A stretch of DNA of 64,000 nt from NCBI GenBank assembly GCA_049614485.1, contig JBMZDR010000005.1:52290-116289 (forward strand). The letters are read 5' to 3'. Of the stretch, positions 34,098 to 41,655 are shown piece by piece. A program made the translations under genes and the position numbers. The notes under the pieces were generated by a model that ran no database searches, was not told the DNA's origin, and saw only the letters and a list, made by a program, of their open reading frames with translations. Numbering within the stretch: the stretch's first letter is position 1; each line of letters begins with the position of its first letter. Origin of the DNA: GCA-2733415 sp049614485. GTDB lineage: Bacteria > Bacteroidota > Bacteroidia > Flavobacteriales > Flavobacteriaceae.

Positions 34098-35675
34098 CTA
34101 TTTGTTATTTTTATAAAACTGCATTTCTAAAGAGTCTTTTAATGAAGCGTTTTTTAATGAATTGATATAGCTTCTTGATAATTCTTTTCCTAACTCTACT
34201 CCAAACTGGTCAAAACTATTGATGTTTAGCAATAAGCCTTCAACAAATATCTTATGCTCATAAATAGCTAATAATGACCCTAAGTTTTTTGGAGTTAGTT
34301 TTTTTATAAGCATTGTTGTTGAGGGCGAATTACCTTTAAACTGCTTATATGGATTTTCTATTTCTTTCCCTTTTGTACCAAAAGCTAAAGCATTTGCCTG
34401 AGCAAACATATTCGATATTAACACATCTTGATGTTCTGTAACACCGTGTAATGAATTACAAAACCCTATAAAATCTGTAGAAACAAGGCTTGTTCCTTGA
34501 TGGAATAATTGCATAAATGCATGTTGCGCATTTGACCCTACTCCACCAAAAATCACACTTCCTGTTTTATAGGTAATCGCTTCTCCGTTTCTGTCCACAC
34601 ATTTCCCATTACTCTCCATAAAACCTTGCTTAAGATACGGCACAAAATCTTCTAGATAATACGAGTAAGGAATAATTGCATGTTGTGTAGTTGAAAAAAA
34701 GTTACTGTACCACACACTTGTAAACGCCATCAATACAGGTATATTTTCTGAAAAACTTGCCGACTTAAAATGTGTATCAATTTTTTCAGCACCTTTTAAT
34801 AAGGCACAAAAATTGTCATAACCAATGCTAAGCGCAACAGAAATACCTACCGCACTCCATAATGAAAACCGACCACCAACCCAATCCCACATAGGAAAGA
34901 TATTGGCTGAATCAATACCAAAGTCAATTACTTTATTACTGTTGGCCGAAACAGCTATAAAATGTTGTTTTATTGCTGAACTTGGCGCTTGTTTTAAAAA
35001 CCAACTCTTAATTGAGTTCGCGTTTTGTAGCGTCTCAGAGGTTGTAAAGGATTTGGATACAATTACAAATAGCGTTGTTTCTGGATTAACAAGCTGCAAT
35101 GTCTCCTCTAACTCATCTCCATCAATATTAGAAACATAATGTGTATTTAAATGGTTCTTGTAATGTTTTAAAGCATTACAAACTATTTTTGGCCCTAAAC
35201 TAGACCCACCAATACCTACATTAACAATGTCTGTAAATGCTTTACCTGTATATCCTTTTTGTGTGCCAGAAATTATCTTTTCCGTGAATTTTTGAATCTT
35301 TTCATTCACACTTTTAATCTGTGGAATGATATTCTCTCCATTAACAATAATTTCTGCTTCTGAACTACGCAATGCTGTATGTAACACCGCTCTGTTTTCA
35401 GTAAAATTCAACTTGTTTTCCTTAAAAAACAACGAAATACTTTCCTTTACACCAAGTTCTATTGCAAGATCAGAAAACAACTTAATTGTTTCTGAAGTCC
35501 ATCTGTTTTTAGAAAAATTTACAAAAAAGTCACCAAAAACAGTACTCATTTGGGTTTCACGCTCAGGGTTATCAGCAAACATATCATACAAATGAATCTG
35601 TTTTAAGTGCTCATAATGCTCAGAGAGTTTCTTCCAGGAGGCGGTTTTAGTAGGATTTTTTCTAGAAAAACTCAT
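34098..35675 (-). CDS. pgi: Glucose-6-phosphate isomerase
   Basis: A 525-residue glycolytic enzyme that interconverts glucose-6-phosphate and fructose-6-phosphate. Conserved segments include NVGIGGSSLGP, FVIVSKSFTTSETLQNA, WDWVGGRFSLWSAVG, the catalytic Glu region FMESNGK, GGVGSNAQHAFMQLFHQG, and FDQFGVELGK near the C-terminus with the catalytic Lys. Its ATG shares a base with the stop of the M23 gene upstream (TAATG), so the two are translationally coupled. Confidence 0.97.
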   Translation of the reverse strand: MSFSRKNPTKTASWKKLSEHYEHLKQIHLYDMFADNPERETQMSTVFGDFFVNFSKNRWTSETIKLFSDLAIELGVKESISLFFKENKLNFTENRAVLHTALRSSEAEIIVNGENIIPQIKSVNEKIQKFTEKIISGTQKGYTGKAFTDIVNVGIGGSSLGPKIVCNALKHYKNHLNTHYVSNIDGDELEETLQLVNPETTLFVIVSKSFTTSETLQNANSIKSWFLKQAPSSAIKQHFIAVSANSNKVIDFGIDSANIFPMWDWVGGRFSLWSAVGISVALSIGYDNFCALLKGAEKIDTHFKSASFSENIPVLMAFTSVWYSNFFSTTQHAIIPYSYYLEDFVPYLKQGFMESNGKCVDRNGEAITYKTGSVIFGGVGSNAQHAFMQLFHQGTSLVSTDFIGFCNSLHGVTEHQDVLISNMFAQANALAFGTKGKEIENPYKQFKGNSPSTTMLIKKLTPKNLGSLLAIYEHKIFVEGLLLNINSFDQFGVELGKELSRSYINSLKNASLKDSLEMQFYKNNK

Positions 35676-36934
35676 TAATCGACTATCTCTTGTTTAACTG
35701 GATAATCAATAGCATCCAATTGTTCTTTTAAAGGTTGAATATAAGCAAAATATTCCTCTTTTAGGTCTTCTGAAATTGGTTTTGCTGAAGGTAGTTTTTC
35801 TCTCAAAGGATCTACTTGCTTACCATTCTTCCAAAAACGATAACAAACGTGTGGTCCTCCGGTATTTCCTGTCATTCCAATCCACCCAATAACATCACCT
35901 TGTTTAACAACTTGTCCTTTTTTTACTTTTTGATTACGCATGTGTAAATATTGTGTACTATAGGTGCTGTTATGCCTAATTTTCACATACTTTCCATTAC
36001 CTCCTCGTCGAGTAGACTCAACTACAGTTCCACTTGCTGTAGCCAAAATTGGTGTGCCAATAGCCGCAGCAAAGTCTGTTCCTCTGTGTGGTCGCACTTT
36101 ATTTCCGTAATACTTTATCCGACGTTTTAAATTATACCGTGATGATATTCTGCTATATTTTACTGGTGCTTTTAAGAATTGACTCCTCAGCGTTTTACCA
36201 GTTTCATCATAATAATCTGTAATTCCCTCAACTACATCAGATTTGTAATCAAATGCATAAAAAGGGGTGTTATTGTGTACAAAAACTGCCGATTTTATAT
36301 CCTCTACACCAACATAAATAGAATCTTCAATATAACGTTCTGTGTATATAATTTTATACCTATCGCCTTTTTGTAACCTAAAAAAATCGATTGACCAAGC
36401 ATAGATATCTGCTAGTTCATGTCCTATATATACATTTAGTCCTGCAGAATCTAACGCTTCAGACAGCGAGCTAGTTATTATACCAGAAGCTGTTTTTTCA
36501 ACTAATTTTGATGGTTTTTTTGCTGTATACGCTTTTGAGATTGTATCGGTTGAAAAATCAAAAACAACGTAATCTATTTTGTTTTTTTGATAAATGAAGT
36601 ATTGTGCTTTTTCAATAGAGTCCTTAGATCTTAAAATGGTGTAACGTTTACCAATATTAAGTTTAGTAACATTAAATGTATCTTTTGTGGCTTGTACTAT
36701 TTCTTCAATTTTACCAAAGCCTATATGATTTTCAAATAGCAATTTACCAAAACTATCGCCTGATTTGATTGTATCTGACAGTACGCTAAAGTTATTTAGG
36801 TTAAATCCAAATTCATTTTTTGGAACAATAACCTCTTTTTTAATTTCTTCTACAATTTCTTTTTTCTTTTCTTTTTTACAAGAGAAGAAAGTCACAGAAA
36901 CTAGTGCTATCCAAACAATTTTTGGCAACTTCAT
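35675..36934 (-). CDS. M23 family metallopeptidase lipoprotein
   Basis: A 419-residue lipoprotein (signal peptide ending FFSC, then a Lys/Glu-rich stretch) with a long N-terminal region and a C-terminal M23 domain (about 280-400). In contrast to the EnvC-like protein in this window, the zinc site is intact: HRGTDFAA gives HxxxD, and STQYLHM gives the second His. It should cut peptidoglycan cross-bridges in the periplasm. ATG 36934 (MKLPKIVWIALVS) is preferred over an upstream TTG at 36949. It overlaps pgi by one base. Confidence 0.9.
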   Translation of the reverse strand: MKLPKIVWIALVSVTFFSCKKEKKKEIVEEIKKEVIVPKNEFGFNLNNFSVLSDTIKSGDSFGKLLFENHIGFGKIEEIVQATKDTFNVTKLNIGKRYTILRSKDSIEKAQYFIYQKNKIDYVVFDFSTDTISKAYTAKKPSKLVEKTASGIITSSLSEALDSAGLNVYIGHELADIYAWSIDFFRLQKGDRYKIIYTERYIEDSIYVGVEDIKSAVFVHNNTPFYAFDYKSDVVEGITDYYDETGKTLRSQFLKAPVKYSRISSRYNLKRRIKYYGNKVRPHRGTDFAAAIGTPILATASGTVVESTRRGGNGKYVKIRHNSTYSTQYLHMRNQKVKKGQVVKQGDVIGWIGMTGNTGGPHVCYRFWKNGKQVDPLREKLPSAKPISEDLKEEYFAYIQPLKEQLDAIDYPVKQEIVD

Positions 36935-37027
36935 GAACTCATTTATCAATTAAACACCAAATATCACAAAAAAAAATGTGTCCACATTTATGTTAACACA
37001 CTTTTTTAGCTTTTATGGTGCAATTAA

Positions 37028-37801
37028 CTAGTTCACTATAATCTTAAAAGGATATTTTAACCCTTTATAGGCATCTAAATCTGCTTTTATAGCTCCTACA
37101 GCTAAATCAGCCTGTAATCGGATTGGCATTTTATTTTTGTCATCTGAAATCCAAACGGTCAAACTTTCTTTTTCTTTAAATACACGTCCTGACTGCACAT
37201 ATGGGCGAAACTTTAAACAGGGTACCTTTCCAAATGCTGTTTTTACTATTTCTCTTCCTAAAAACTTTAATTTAAAGTTGAAATTTTCTTCATCAAAAAA
37301 CATATTAATTTTAACCTCTTCACCAATTTTTAATGCTTTGGCATCAACATTATTCCTTAAATAGTAAAATGCCGATAACATATCTTGTGAATTTGGTTTT
37401 ATAGCATAGGTATTTTTTGAATTATGTTTTTTATCATTTACTAAAGCCTCATTAGTGTCATGGTTGAAATCAATTTGGATATCTTTTGTATAGCCTCCTT
37501 CATCAATTTTTCTAATAAAACGGTATGGATTTCCTGTGTTTTTATCAAAATAAGTTTGATAGTTATCATCTACTTTAAAAAACAGACTTAATAGTCCGGT
37601 AGACTTTCCTGTTCCTTTAATATGAAAAACATCTTTATTATCTAGGGTTGAATTATGCACACCTAAAGTAGCATAACTGGCTGTAAATATCCCGTAATGT
37701 ATACGAAATTTAAACCATTCGCCACTTTCAAATACTGGTTCCTGGGCCTTTATTTGCGCACTCAATAACAAGAGGAATGTAAGTAATATATATCTTTTCA
37801 T
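37028..37801 (-). CDS. DUF3108 protein, exported
   Basis: A 257-residue exported protein (signal peptide MKRYILLTFLLLLSAQIKA) of the DUF3108 family. Most of the length is beta-rich, with FRIHYGIFTASYATLGV near the N-terminus, GTGKSTGLLSLFFKVDDNYQTYFD, and VWISDDKNKMPIRLQADLAVGAIKADL at the C-terminus. The fold resembles lipoprotein-carrier-like half-barrels. It is upstream of the M23-pgi operon (93-base gap) and may be cotranscribed with it. Function is unknown. Confidence 0.87.
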   Translation of the reverse strand: MKRYILLTFLLLLSAQIKAQEPVFESGEWFKFRIHYGIFTASYATLGVHNSTLDNKDVFHIKGTGKSTGLLSLFFKVDDNYQTYFDKNTGNPYRFIRKIDEGGYTKDIQIDFNHDTNEALVNDKKHNSKNTYAIKPNSQDMLSAFYYLRNNVDAKALKIGEEVKINMFFDEENFNFKLKFLGREIVKTAFGKVPCLKFRPYVQSGRVFKEKESLTVWISDDKNKMPIRLQADLAVGAIKADLDAYKGLKYPFKIIVN

Positions 37802-37854
37802 AATTATAGATGTTGTTTATATATAATGAGTTTGCAATTACTATTCCAAAAATA

Positions 37855-37893
37855 TTAAAAAGAAAAAACGTTACCAATAACTGATAACGTTTT
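37855..37893 (-). terminator. Hairpin terminator of the small-RNA candidate
   Basis: AAAACGTTA (37865-37873) pairs with TAACGTTTT (37885-37893) around an 11-base loop. The minus strand continues TTTCTTTTT. The plus-strand side also has a short T-run, but no plus-strand gene needs it. Confidence 0.7.
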
Positions 37894-37963
37894 ATTCTAT
37901 TAACCAACCAAAACTATAAATTATGAAATTTAAAGTTTCAAACAGGAACCACCCCGTTTGAGC
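37855..37963 (-). ncRNA. Candidate stand-alone small RNA (about 110 nt)
   Basis: On the minus strand a consensus -7 element is followed within a few bases by a stem-loop TCAAAC...GTTTGA with a G-rich interior (GGGGTGGTTCC, 37938-37961). An A/U-rich stretch containing GGTTGGTTAATAG comes next. The RNA would end in a 9-bp terminator hairpin AAAACGTTA/TAACGTTTT followed by TTTCTTTTT. It contains no open reading frame of note and lies between kynA and the DUF3108 gene. A leader of the DUF3108 mRNA is unlikely because the terminator intervenes. No known RNA family is recognised with confidence. Confidence 0.45.
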
Positions 37964-37966
37964 GCG

Positions 37967-37974
37967 CAAAAATA
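37967..37974 (-). promoter_or_regulatory. -7 promoter element of the small-RNA candidate
   Basis: Minus strand TATTTTTG fits TAnnTTTG exactly. The predicted transcript begins at about 37963 with CGCTCAAACGGGG. No -33 TTG is seen at the usual distance; the upstream DNA is very AT-rich. Confidence 0.5.
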
Positions 37975-38084
37975 CTTCCTTTTTTACGATATTCGTATAA
38001 AAAAATCTGTATTTAACATAAATTTAATAATTATTTTACGTTTTTTGATTTTTGGTGTGAATTTGTTAATTTTTAAGTGACTAT

Positions 38085-39014
38085 TTATATTTTATCACAA
38101 CCATCTAAATTACTTACTCCCCAATTTTCAAGCTCTTCAGTGCTCCACAGTTCAGGAAAGAAAATTCTACGTTGGTATCTTGGGTGCATATATTTCTGCC
38201 AGTCACTACCTCCGGTAGCTGCTGCATCTCCCAAATACTTTTTAGCAGCATTTAAATGATTGATAACCCAAGTGATATTGATTGTATGATCATAATGCCT
38301 CATAGCGTTTATCAAATTCTTGTCTTCTTGATAGTCTTTAGGTAATGATTTGAACTTAGTCCATAAATTAACCAAGTTGTATTCTTTCATAAACTCAATT
38401 AACTCATCTTTATATTTGTCTTCAAAATTAGTTAACAGTTTACTTTTTTCTCCAGTTTCATAATTTTTACCTGCAACTTGCCAATACATATGCTCAAAGG
38501 CATGTTCATATGGTGTATTTCTATCAATTGTTTTCCTAAATCTGTAATCAATTAAGTTAATCAATTCTGTTGATGCAATCTCAATTTTACGGTATTGTGC
38601 GGATTGAAATCCACTAGCAGGCGTAAGTGTGTCTCTAAATTTCATATACTGCTCATACTCCATTCCGTCACCCATTACGGTAAACGAACTCGATAACATA
38701 TCAAAATACCTGCTAATGCGTGACAAATGCATCACAAATTTTTCTGGTTTTATATCTTCTGTATGTGACACTTGCCCCATTTCCCAAAGAATCATCTTAA
38801 ATAATAATTCATTGATTTGATGGTACATTAAAAACACCATTTCATCAGGTAATGTAGTACGCTGTGTTTGTAACCCTAATAAGGCATCTAACTGAATAAA
38901 ATCCCAGTATTTCATTGGTTCAGCATGTAATAATCCTGATAAGTGCACATTTGCATCTTGGCCCATTGCTGCATATTTTTTATCTATGGCCGCTAATAAT
39001 TCTTCTCTGTTCAT
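38085..39014 (-). CDS. kynA: Tryptophan 2,3-dioxygenase
   Basis: A 309-residue haem enzyme that opens the indole ring of tryptophan to N-formylkynurenine. The N-terminal half holds QTQRTTLPDEMVFLMYHQINELLFKM (substrate pocket), followed by SRISRYFDMLSSSFTVM and SGFQSAQYRKIE. The C-terminal GSDWQKYMHPRYQRRIFFPELW carries the proximal region. Formamidase and kynureninase are not in the window. It lies 143 bases downstream of hpd on the same strand, so aromatic catabolism genes are grouped, perhaps with differential expression set by the intervening stem-loop. Confidence 0.94.
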   Translation of the reverse strand: MNREELLAAIDKKYAAMGQDANVHLSGLLHAEPMKYWDFIQLDALLGLQTQRTTLPDEMVFLMYHQINELLFKMILWEMGQVSHTEDIKPEKFVMHLSRISRYFDMLSSSFTVMGDGMEYEQYMKFRDTLTPASGFQSAQYRKIEIASTELINLIDYRFRKTIDRNTPYEHAFEHMYWQVAGKNYETGEKSKLLTNFEDKYKDELIEFMKEYNLVNLWTKFKSLPKDYQEDKNLINAMRHYDHTINITWVINHLNAAKKYLGDAAATGGSDWQKYMHPRYQRRIFFPELWSTEELENWGVSNLDGCDKI

Positions 39015-39045
39015 GTTGTATAAAATATCTTATTCATTCTTTTTT

Positions 39046-39083
39046 CATAGGTCTTCTTTTGGTGTACAAAGAAGACCTATGAG
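39046..39083. other. Perfect 15-bp stem-loop between hpd and kynA
   Basis: TCATAGGTCTTCTTT (39046-39060) and AAAGAAGACCTATGA (39069-39083) are exact complements around an 8-base loop. On the transcribed minus strand it is followed by AAAAAAG and not by a T-run, so it is not a standard terminator. It could be an mRNA-stabilising or processing stem, or an operator. Confidence 0.7.
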
Positions 39084-39156
39084 AATGGACATTTAATGTT
39101 TATATAACCTGTTATAATTAATTTTAGGACAATTAACAGTCTCATTTTTAGAGCGT

Positions 39157-40320
39157 TTATAAGGTTCCTCTATTTTCCTGTTCTCTTTCAATTGCTTCAA
39201 ACAAAGCTTTGAAATTACCAACACCAAATGACTGAGCTCCTTTACGTTGAATGATTTCAAAAAACATTGTTGGTCTATCTACAACAGGTTTTGTAAATAA
39301 TTGTAATAAATACCCTTCGTCATCTCTATCAATTAAAATACCGTGTTCTTTAAGCACCTCAACATCTTCATCAATTTCACCTACACGCTCTAATAAATCG
39401 TCATAATAAGTTTCAGGGACATATAAAAACTCAACACCTCTATCACGCATTGCAGATACCGTTTTTACAATATCATCTGTAGCAACTGCTATGTGTTGTA
39501 CCCCTGGTCCTTTATAGAAATCAAGATATTCTTCAATTTGAGATTTCTTTTTTCCTTCAGCAGGTTCATTAATAGGGAACTTAATTCGGCCATTTCCATT
39601 ACTCATTACCTTACTCATTAAGGCTGTATAATCTGTAGATATATCATCATCTGTAAATGAAATAATCTGTGCAAACCCCATTACTTTAGCGTAAAACTCA
39701 CACCATTCCTTCATTTCTCCCCAACCTACATTACCTACCATATGGTCAACGAATTTTAAACCAACAGGCTCAGGGTTGTAGTGTGACTCCCATTTTTTAT
39801 ATCCTGGTAAAAATGTTCCTTTATAGTTTTTACGCTCTACAAAAATATGAACAGTTTCACCATAGGTATATATCCCAGCTCTTACCACTTCACCAAATTC
39901 GTCTTTTTCAACTGTAGGCTCCATAAAGGATTTTGCACCACGTTTTGTTGTTTCTTCCCAAGCAGACTTTGCGTCTTCTACCCATAAGGCCATTACTTTT
40001 ACACCATCACCGTGTTTGTTAATGTGTTCGTTTATTAGCCCGCCTTTATCTAAAGGTGTTGTCAATACTAAACGGATTTTATCTTGCTTTAAAACATAAG
40101 ATACACGGTCAGTCATACCTGTTTCTAAGCCTGCATATGCGTCAGATTGAAATCCAAATGCTGTTTTATAAAAATGTGCTGATTGTTTTGCGTTACCAAC
40201 ATATAACTCTACATAATCTGTTCCTAATAACGGAAGGAAGTCTTCTGCTTCTTCAAATAATTTTTCTAAGCCGTAAGTTGTATTCTGTAAATTCTGTAAA
40301 TTTTTTATTTCTGCTGCCAT
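39157..40320 (-). CDS. hpd: 4-Hydroxyphenylpyruvate dioxygenase
   Basis: A 387-residue Fe(II) enzyme with two vicinal-oxygen-chelate domains that turns 4-hydroxyphenylpyruvate into homogentisate in tyrosine breakdown. It shows DYVELYVGNAKQSAHFYKTAFGF (domain 1), VDHMVGNV (first iron His), GPGVQHIAVATDDIV (second His) and PTMFFEIIQRKG (iron Glu), with the FGVGNFKALFEAIE closing helix. It lies 30 bases downstream of hmgA and makes that enzyme's substrate. Confidence 0.97.
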   Translation of the reverse strand: MAAEIKNLQNLQNTTYGLEKLFEEAEDFLPLLGTDYVELYVGNAKQSAHFYKTAFGFQSDAYAGLETGMTDRVSYVLKQDKIRLVLTTPLDKGGLINEHINKHGDGVKVMALWVEDAKSAWEETTKRGAKSFMEPTVEKDEFGEVVRAGIYTYGETVHIFVERKNYKGTFLPGYKKWESHYNPEPVGLKFVDHMVGNVGWGEMKEWCEFYAKVMGFAQIISFTDDDISTDYTALMSKVMSNGNGRIKFPINEPAEGKKKSQIEEYLDFYKGPGVQHIAVATDDIVKTVSAMRDRGVEFLYVPETYYDDLLERVGEIDEDVEVLKEHGILIDRDDEGYLLQLFTKPVVDRPTMFFEIIQRKGAQSFGVGNFKALFEAIEREQENRGTL

Positions 40321-40350
40321 AATTTCTTTTTTTTTAATTTAGATTATCAT

Positions 40351-41508
40351 TTATATAATCCATGATTTATGATAATCTTCTACTTGTAATTTTAATGCGT
40401 CTTCTGTAATTGACATTGGTCTAAATGGATCTATCATTACTGCCAACTCACCGGTTTCTTTTTTTCCAACGCTACGTTCATAAGCTCCTGGATGTGGCCC
40501 ATGAGGCACACCTCCTGGGTGTAGGGTTATTTGTCCTTTCTCGATATTATTTCTGCTCATAAAATCACCATCAACGTAATATAGCAACTCTTCAGAGTCA
40601 ATATTACTATGGTGGTATGGTGCTGGTATTGAGTTTGGATGGTAATCATACAGCCTTGGCACAAAGCTACAAACTACAAATCCAGCTGATTCCCATGTTT
40701 GATGAATTGGTGGTGGCATATGAATACGCCCTGTTATAGGTTCAAAATCATGAATTGAAAAGGCGTATGGATAATTGAACCCATCCCATCCAACAACATC
40801 AAAAGGGTGGTTTCCGTATTTGTACTCCCACATATTTCCTTGTTTTTTAATTTTCACAAGAAACTCTCCTTTTTCATCATGTGTTTCTAAATTCTCTGGC
40901 AAACGCATATCACGTTCACAAAATGGGGAATGTTCTAGTAACTGACCAAAATTATTACGGTATCGTTTTGGTGTAAAAATTGGTTCAAAAGATTCTATGT
41001 ATAATATACGGTTATCTTCTGTATCAAAATCTACTTGATATATTGTTCCTTTTGGGATAATTAGATAATCACCATATTTAAACGGAATATTACCATAGTT
41101 TGTTCTTAAAACTCCAGAACCTACATGAATAAAAAGCATTTCATCAGCATCTCCATTTTTATAAAAATAATCTTTAGAAAATGATTTTGGAGCCGCTAAA
41201 CCTATATGCAAATCATTGTTTACAAATAATGTTTTTCTACTTTCTAAAAAATCTGTTTCAGGTTGAAGTGAAAAGCCTTTAAAACTTAAAGCTTTCATGT
41301 TTTTTTCTACTCCGATTACTGGAGCAACTGATCCTAGGTCTTTTATTTCAGTAACTACTGTTGGCGGATGAATATGATACAACAATGAAGACATTCCTGA
41401 AAAACCAGCTGTTCCAAACAATTCTTCTTGGTATAGGTTTCCGTCTTCTTTTTTAAACGTTGTGTGTCTTTTTGGTGGGATTTTCCCTAATTTATGATAT
41501 CTAGGCAT
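40351..41508 (-). CDS. hmgA: Homogentisate 1,2-dioxygenase
   Basis: A 385-residue cupin-fold iron enzyme that cleaves homogentisate to maleylacetoacetate. It has YHKLGKIPPKRHTTF at the start, a first cupin around IHVGSGVLRTNYGNIPFKYGDYLIIPKGT, and conserved HPFDVVGWDGFNYPYAFSIHDFEP. The C-terminal cupin carries the iron ligands (PYHHSNIDSEELLYYVDGDF, HPGGVPHGPHPG). Shorter than proteobacterial HmgA (about 430) but typical of Bacteroidota. It heads the hmgA-hpd operon. Fumarylacetoacetase is not in the window. Confidence 0.95.
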   Translation of the reverse strand: MPRYHKLGKIPPKRHTTFKKEDGNLYQEELFGTAGFSGMSSLLYHIHPPTVVTEIKDLGSVAPVIGVEKNMKALSFKGFSLQPETDFLESRKTLFVNNDLHIGLAAPKSFSKDYFYKNGDADEMLFIHVGSGVLRTNYGNIPFKYGDYLIIPKGTIYQVDFDTEDNRILYIESFEPIFTPKRYRNNFGQLLEHSPFCERDMRLPENLETHDEKGEFLVKIKKQGNMWEYKYGNHPFDVVGWDGFNYPYAFSIHDFEPITGRIHMPPPIHQTWESAGFVVCSFVPRLYDYHPNSIPAPYHHSNIDSEELLYYVDGDFMSRNNIEKGQITLHPGGVPHGPHPGAYERSVGKKETGELAVMIDPFRPMSITEDALKLQVEDYHKSWII

Positions 41509-41655
41509 TAGTTATGATTTTAAAATTAAACTTTTAAATATTTCTAAACAACGCGCAGCTATTCTGGACTCCTTTTTATAAGGTAATGAAGGTGAATTAG
41601 TATGTTTTGCCAAAATGGTTTCATATGTTACAAATATCGGAATTTTTATCCGTAA

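Noticed and set aside
37923..37961. 12-residue open frame on the plus strand (MKFKVSNRNHPV)
   Set aside because: It falls on the opposite strand of the small-RNA candidate and is made of its stem; no ribosome site or conservation can be shown.
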